Origin: Actinomycetota bacterium
GTDB taxonomy: Bacteria > Actinomycetota > Acidimicrobiia > Acidimicrobiales > Microtrichaceae
Direction of reading: 5' to 3'
Length of the DNA stretch: 8,875 nucleotides
NCBI GenBank assembly: GCA_005777415.1
Contig: SXMI01000321.1
Coordinates: forward strand, 1 to 8,875
Both the position numbers and the translations under genes were made by a program. This document shows positions 5,079 to 8,875 of the stretch, piece by piece. The stretch's first letter is position 1. Every line of letters starts with the position of its first letter. Below the pieces are notes generated by a model. It had not been told where the DNA came from. It saw only the letters and a program-made list of their open reading frames with translations, and searched no databases.

Positions 5079-7049
5079 ATGGCGTCGACGCTCAAGCGCA
5101 TCCTCATCGGCCGTCCGTTGGCGACGGACCAGGCCGACCACCAGCGGATCCCCAAGACCATCGGGCTGGCGGTGTTCTCCTCGGACGCCATCTCGTCCAC
5201 GGCGTACGCGACGGGGGAGATCCTGATCGTGCTGGTCGGCTCGGCCGGCATGGTGATGTCCAACGGGATGGCGACCACCGACCTCCTCAAGCCGATTGCG
5301 TTCATGGTTGTCGTCCTGCTGGCCGTGGTCGCGAACTCGTACCGGGAGACGATCCACGCCTACCCGGATGGCGGAGGCGCCTACGTGGTGGCCCGGGAGA
5401 ACCTGGGGACGACCCCGTCCCTCGTGGCCGGGGCGTCGCTGCTGGTCGACTACGTCCTCACGGTGTCGGTGTCCGTCGCGGCCGGCGTGTTGGCCATCAC
5501 CTCCGCGTTCCCCGGCCTGGGCTCGGCGAGGGTGTGGTTGTGCCTCGGGTTCGTGGCGATCCTGACGATCGGCAACCTGCGGGGGGTGAAGGAGTCGGGC
5601 GCCTTCTTCGCCATCCCCACCTATATCTACATCGGCGCCCTCATCCTGTTCATCGGCTGGGCCACGTACCAGCACCTCCGCGGCACCCTCCCGGTGATCT
5701 ACCAGGGGACGCCCGAGCAGATCCGTGAGGTCGAGGAGCTGCAACGGAGCCACGGCCCGGCCGTCGGTGCCGTCTCGGCGTTCATCTTCGCCCGTGCGTT
5801 CGCATCGGGCGCAGTGGCCCTGTCGGGCGTGGAGGCGATCTCGAACGGCATCCCGGCCTTCCGCAAGCCGACGTCGCGGAACGCGGCGGTCACCCTCGGC
5901 TGGATGACCGCCATCCTGGGGTCGACCTTCTTCATGATCTGCTTCATCGCCGCCTGGATGCGGCCGGTCCCCTCCGAGGAGGAGTCGCTGCTGTCCGTCA
6001 TGGGTCGCGCCGTCTACGGCGACGGGAACCCGCTCTACTACGTCCTCCAGTTCGCCACGATGGCGATCCTGATCCTGGCGGCCAACACGGCCTACGCCGA
6101 CTTCCCCCGGCTGGCGGCGATCATCGGCCGGGACGGGTTCCTGCCCCGGCAGTTCGCGAACCGCGGCGACCGACTCGTCTTCTCGAACGGGGTGCTGATC
6201 CTCGCCGGGTCGGCATCGGTGCTGCTGGTGGCCTTCGGCGGCAACGTGACGCTGCTCATCCCGCTGTACGCCGTCGGGGTGTTCACGAGCTTCACGATCT
6301 CCCAGACCGGCATGGTCAGGCACCACCTGAAGGAGCGTCAGCCGAAGTGGCGACTGTCGGCGGTCAACTCAGGGGTGGGTGCCGTCTTCACCCTGATCGT
6401 CGCCCTCCAGGTCATCGTCTCGAAGTTCGCGATCGGCGCCTGGATCATCGTGGTGCTGATCCCCTGCATCGTGCTGGCGTTCATGGGAGTGAAGCGCCAC
6501 TACACCCGTGTGGCCCGGCGACTGCGCGTCGATCCGTCGGTACCGATCGACACCACGGCGCCCCGGCACGGGGTGGTGGTGCTCGTCGGCGGGGTCAACC
6601 AGTCCTCGCTCGCTGCCATCCGGTACGCGCGATCGGTGGGTGCTGAGGACGCCGTTGCCGTGACGGTGGCACTCGACGAGGAGCACGCCGAGCGCATCCG
6701 GGCCGACTGGGACCGGTTCGGCGTGGACTATCCGCTGGAGGTGATCGAGTCGCCGTACCGCGACCTGACGAACACCGTCGAGGACTACCTCGACGAGCTC
6801 GATGCCCGGTGGGGACACGACTACCTCACCGTCGTGATTCCCGAGTTCGTGCTGGCGCACGTGTGGCAGGGCGTCTTCCACAACCAGTCCGCCCTCGCCC
6901 TGAAGCTGGCCCTCAAGTTCCGGCCCGACACCGTGGTCGTCAACGTCCCGTTCCACCTGGACGGCCCCGAGGCCGAGGTCCGTCAGGAGGAGCGGCTGGG
7001 GCTGGACCGGCCACTCGGGTCCTCGTCCGCCCCTGCGGTACCGGAGTGA
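5079..7049 (+). CDS. kimA: KimA-like potassium transporter (APC superfamily, KUP/KimA type)
   Basis: This 656-residue inner-membrane protein has about 12 transmembrane helices (roughly residues 28-470) and a cytoplasmic C-terminal domain (about 476-656) with a USP-like alpha/beta look (VVVLVGGVNQSSLAAIRYARSV). Bacillus KimA is a proton-coupled, high-affinity K+ importer of similar size. SSDAISSTAYATGEI in helix 1 places D36 and Y43 at the same numbers as the KimA K+-site residues. VDYVLTVSVS in helix 3 gives D124, Y125, T128 and S132, in register with KimA D117, Y118, T121 and S125. SGVEAISNG in helix 6 gives S249 and E252, matching T230 and E233 with a conservative T-to-S change. IPLYAVGVFTSFTISQTGM carries Y397, the likely Y377 counterpart. 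KimA numbering is from memory. The start is supported by GGAG seven bases upstream and by the D36/Y43 register. Divergent kdpDE supports a K+ role. Automated annotation may say only APC-family or amino-acid permease; transport of another substrate is not excluded. Confidence 0.87.
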   Translation: MASTLKRILIGRPLATDQADHQRIPKTIGLAVFSSDAISSTAYATGEILIVLVGSAGMVMSNGMATTDLLKPIAFMVVVLLAVVANSYRETIHAYPDGGGAYVVARENLGTTPSLVAGASLLVDYVLTVSVSVAAGVLAITSAFPGLGSARVWLCLGFVAILTIGNLRGVKESGAFFAIPTYIYIGALILFIGWATYQHLRGTLPVIYQGTPEQIREVEELQRSHGPAVGAVSAFIFARAFASGAVALSGVEAISNGIPAFRKPTSRNAAVTLGWMTAILGSTFFMICFIAAWMRPVPSEEESLLSVMGRAVYGDGNPLYYVLQFATMAILILAANTAYADFPRLAAIIGRDGFLPRQFANRGDRLVFSNGVLILAGSASVLLVAFGGNVTLLIPLYAVGVFTSFTISQTGMVRHHLKERQPKWRLSAVNSGVGAVFTLIVALQVIVSKFAIGAWIIVVLIPCIVLAFMGVKRHYTRVARRLRVDPSVPIDTTAPRHGVVVLVGGVNQSSLAAIRYARSVGAEDAVAVTVALDEEHAERIRADWDRFGVDYPLEVIESPYRDLTNTVEDYLDELDARWGHDYLTVVIPEFVLAHVWQGVFHNQSALALKLALKFRPDTVVVNVPFHLDGPEAEVRQEERLGLDRPLGSSSAPAVPE

Positions 7050-7366
7050 CCGAGTCCGGTGCGTGGACGCGACCGCGCTGCCGGTTGGCCCCTCACGGCG
7101 TGCTGATCGCCGTGGTGCTGCTCCTCGGCGGTGCGACGGTCGGCTGTTCGGGAAGGTCCGACGCCGAGCTCCGGTTCATCGATGCGCTGCGCAACCGCTA
7201 CCCGAACATGAGCGTCGCCAGGGCGTCCGACGACACGCTGGTCACCATCGGACTCGCCACGTGTGGAGGTGCCGAGCCACCCGAGATGGCGCCGCTCGTT
7301 CGGGCGGGCGTCGACCCCGAGGTGGTGGCGGGACTCGCGGCGGACACGATCTGTCCGGGGCGCTGA
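7046..7366 (+). CDS. Small DUF732-like predicted lipoprotein
   Basis: This 106-residue predicted exported protein starts at a GTG overlapping the transporter stop by four bases (GTGA), so it is probably co-translated with it. The N-terminus has basic residues (RPRCRLAPHG, 9-18), a hydrophobic stretch (19-32) and TVGC with C34 as the likely lipidated cysteine. The -3 residue is T where L, V or I is usual, so the lipobox is imperfect. The mature part (RFIDALRNRYPN, TLVTIGLATCGG, VAGLAADTICPGR) resembles DUF732, a small actinobacterial secreted domain with two conserved cysteines and a terminal CP. Here those cysteines could form a disulfide. DUF732 has no established function. The overlap suggests an accessory role near the transporter on the outer face of the membrane, but it may simply be a neighbour. 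The DUF732 call is by eye. Confidence 0.72.
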   Translation: MTESGAWTRPRCRLAPHGVLIAVVLLLGGATVGCSGRSDAELRFIDALRNRYPNMSVARASDDTLVTIGLATCGGAEPPEMAPLVRAGVDPEVVAGLAADTICPGR

Positions 7367-7397
7367 GCGGGACTGCGACCACCGCCGTCGAACCCGT

Positions 7398-7427
7398 TTC
7401 CGACGCCGGTCCGCCCCCTCCTACGAT
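7398..7427 (+). promoter_or_regulatory. Candidate leaderless promoter for hisI
   Basis: TACGAT at 7422-7427 fits TANNNT and is followed by seven bases and then ATG 7435. TTCCGA at 7398-7403 sits 18 bases upstream as a weak -35 candidate. No Shine-Dalgarno precedes the ATG; the upstream bases are pyrimidine-rich. This is the expected layout of an actinobacterial leaderless transcript. It suggests hisI-trpE is transcribed independently of the transporter genes, although read-through is possible. Confidence 0.55.
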
Positions 7428-7434
7428 GACTCTC

Positions 7435-7833
7435 ATGGCCGACGCCCCTGCAGTGACCCCCGTCGAGGTGCGGGCCGCGGACCTGGAGCGGGTCCGCTAC
7501 AACGACGACGGACTGGTGGCGGCCATCATCCAGGACGTCGACACCCGGGCGGTCCTGATGATGGCGTGGATGAACGCCGAGACCCTCCGCATGAGCCTGG
7601 AGCAGGGCCGAACCGTCTTCTGGTCCCGGTCCCGCCAGGAGGTCTGGCGGAAGGGTGACACCTCCGGGGACCGCCAGTTCATCCGGTCGGCCTGGGTGGA
7701 CTGCGACGGCGACACCCTGTTGTTCCTGGTCGAGCAGGAGGGCGCCGGTGCCTGCCACACCGGGACCTACACCTGCTTCGCCCAGCCGTTCGGCTCGGAC
7801 GTCACCGCGCCCGACCGGCCCGGGCCGGTCTGA
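7435..7833 (+). CDS. hisI: Phosphoribosyl-AMP cyclohydrolase HisI
   Basis: This 132-residue cytoplasmic enzyme opens the purine ring of phosphoribosyl-AMP to give ProFAR, the third step of histidine biosynthesis. It is a stand-alone HisI with no fused HisE pyrophosphohydrolase domain. Family motifs seen are VLMMAWMNAETL (40-51), FWSRSRQEVWRKGDTSG (62-78), WVDCDGDTLLFLV (87-99) and GACHTGTYTCF (105-115). The metal site is complete: D89, D91 and D93 for Mg2+, and C90, C107 and C114 for Zn2+, which is shared between subunits of the homodimer. Two in-frame ATGs are possible. ATG 7435 is preferred because it lies seven bases after a good -10 and the product begins MADAPAV. ATG 7426 would add three residues but overlaps that -10. 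The gene lies 7 bp before trpE, so the two are probably one transcript. Identification is very secure. Confidence 0.97.
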   Translation: MADAPAVTPVEVRAADLERVRYNDDGLVAAIIQDVDTRAVLMMAWMNAETLRMSLEQGRTVFWSRSRQEVWRKGDTSGDRQFIRSAWVDCDGDTLLFLVEQEGAGACHTGTYTCFAQPFGSDVTAPDRPGPV

Positions 7834-7840
7834 ACCCGCC

Positions 7841-8875
7841 GTGGTCCACCCGACCCGCGAGGCGTTCCGTGCGCTGGCGGCGGACCACCGCGTGGTGCCC
7901 GTCTGCGAGACGCTGCTCGCCGACCTGACCACCCCGCTGGCCGCGTTCGCCCGGCTGTGCGGCGACGACGAGTCGGCCCGGCCGGGATTCCTGCTCGAGT
8001 CGGTCGACCACGGCGGTCGCTGGAGCCGGTGGTCCTTCCTGGGGCGCGACCCGCTCGCCCGGCTGGTGGCCCGAGGTGCGCAGGTCGAGGTGAGCGGGGC
8101 GCTCGACCTGGACGTGCCGACCGACCGGGGGATCCTGGCGGCCCTCGAGGTGCTCCTCGCCGAGTACCGCTCACCCGACGAGGTCGCGTTCGGCCGGCCG
8201 CTGCCGCCGCTGCACTCGGGTGTCGTCGGACATCTCGGCTACGACGTGGTCCGGGAGGTCGAGCACCTACCGGACGCCCCGGCCGACGACCGCGGGTTCC
8301 CCGATGCGGTGCTGTCGGTCATCGGCGAGCTCGCCGCCTACGACCACTGGTCCCAGCAGGTGACGCTCGTCGCCAACGCCGTCGTGCCCGCCGGCGCGGA
8401 CGCCGCGACGCTGGACGCCGCCTACGACGACGCGGTCGCCCGGCTGGAACGCATGGCCGCCGACGGTGCCACGGCGCTCGACGAGCCGCTGGTGACTCCG
8501 CCGGAGCGGGCCGACGAGGCGGTCGAGGTGACCTCGTCGATGGCTCCGGGCCAGTTCGAGGACGCGGTCCGGGTCGCCCAGGAGCACATCCTCGCCGGTG
8601 ACATCTTCCAGGTGGTCCTCTCGCAGCGGTTCGGTTTCACGACCACCGCCGAGCCGCTCGACATCTACCGGACGCTCCGCCAGGTCAACCCGTCGCCGTA
8701 CATGTACTTCGTCCGCGAGCCCGACCTGACGCTGGTGGGCTGCTCGCCCGAACCCCTGGTGCAGCTGCTCGGCGACCGGGTGGTGTCCCGCCCGATCGCC
8801 GGGACCCGGTTCCGCGGTCGCGACGACGAGCACGACCGCCTGCTCGCCGCCGAACTGCAGGAGCACCCCAAGGAG
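7841..8875 (+). CDS. trpE: Anthranilate synthase component I TrpE, 3'-truncated by the window edge
   Basis: This is the large subunit of anthranilate synthase, which converts chorismate and TrpG-derived ammonia to anthranilate, the first committed step of tryptophan synthesis. The visible 345 residues compare with about 490-520 for the full protein. The N-terminal domain carries LLES (51-54), part of the Trp feedback site. The chorismate-binding domain begins near residue 230 with FEDAVRVAQEHILAGDIFQVVLSQRF, then NPSPYMYF (283-290, also part of the Trp site), GCSPE (300-304, where A or S usually fills the second position), RPIAGTRFRG (318-327) and EHPKE at the edge. Presence of both feedback motifs suggests a Trp-inhibited enzyme and argues for TrpE over PabB. 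The GTG start is seven bases after the hisI stop. No ribosome binding site is obvious, but the product VVHPTREAFRALAADH fits the usual TrpE N-terminus. The catalytic C-terminal third lies outside the window. Confidence 0.96.
   Translation, partial: MVHPTREAFRALAADHRVVPVCETLLADLTTPLAAFARLCGDDESARPGFLLESVDHGGRWSRWSFLGRDPLARLVARGAQVEVSGALDLDVPTDRGILAALEVLLAEYRSPDEVAFGRPLPPLHSGVVGHLGYDVVREVEHLPDAPADDRGFPDAVLSVIGELAAYDHWSQQVTLVANAVVPAGADAATLDAAYDDAVARLERMAADGATALDEPLVTPPERADEAVEVTSSMAPGQFEDAVRVAQEHILAGDIFQVVLSQRFGFTTTAEPLDIYRTLRQVNPSPYMYFVREPDLTLVGCSPEPLVQLLGDRVVSRPIAGTRFRGRDDEHDRLLAAELQEHPKE

Noticed and set aside
4935..6326. A minus-strand frame extending kdpD upstream across the transporter gene, which might have supplied its missing N-terminal domain.
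   Set aside because: The translation is low-complexity shadow of the transporter, with no Walker motif or KdpD-domain similarity. It does not restore the missing domain.

Overview
The window is high-GC DNA with many GTG starts, tightly packed or overlapping genes and almost no intergenic space. Together with the his/trp gene content and an unusual GroES-family protein, this suggests an actinobacterium. Acidimicrobiia is my best guess, but that is inference from general resemblance, not a search result.

Layout. (1) 1-1907, plus strand: the 3' part of hisF (imidazole glycerol phosphate synthase, cyclase subunit), overlapped by 4 bases by a fold-type I PLP aminotransferase of the kynurenine/methionine aminotransferase-like group. 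(2) 1954-2331, plus strand: a GroES-like protein with an acidic N-terminal extension and no groEL partner in the window; it seems to have its own leaderless promoter. (3) 2353-4934, minus strand: kdpE and kdpD, an overlapping two-component pair. The KdpD is short: it begins at the universal-stress-protein (USP) domain and lacks the usual N-terminal ATP-binding KdpD domain. (4) 4935-5078: a 144-bp divergent intergenic region. (5) 5079-7366, plus strand: a KimA-type APC-superfamily potassium transporter with a C-terminal soluble domain, overlapped by 4 bases by a small DUF732-like lipoprotein. (6) 7435-8875, plus strand: hisI (phosphoribosyl-AMP cyclohydrolase) with a probable leaderless promoter, followed 7 bp later by trpE, which runs off the right edge.

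How the genes may work together. The flanks are amino-acid biosynthesis (hisF at left, hisI-trpE at right). They are separated by about 6.7 kb holding a potassium-homeostasis module. No kdpFABC genes are present. Instead the KdpD/KdpE sensor-regulator pair is divergently transcribed from a KimA-like K+ importer whose predicted ion-binding residues match those of Bacillus subtilis KimA. The simplest reading is a rewired K+ switch in which a shortened KdpD/KdpE controls a KimA-type symporter instead of the Kdp ATPase. This is the most interesting content of the window. I see no RNA genes, insertion sequences, CRISPR arrays, phage genes or clear rho-independent terminators.
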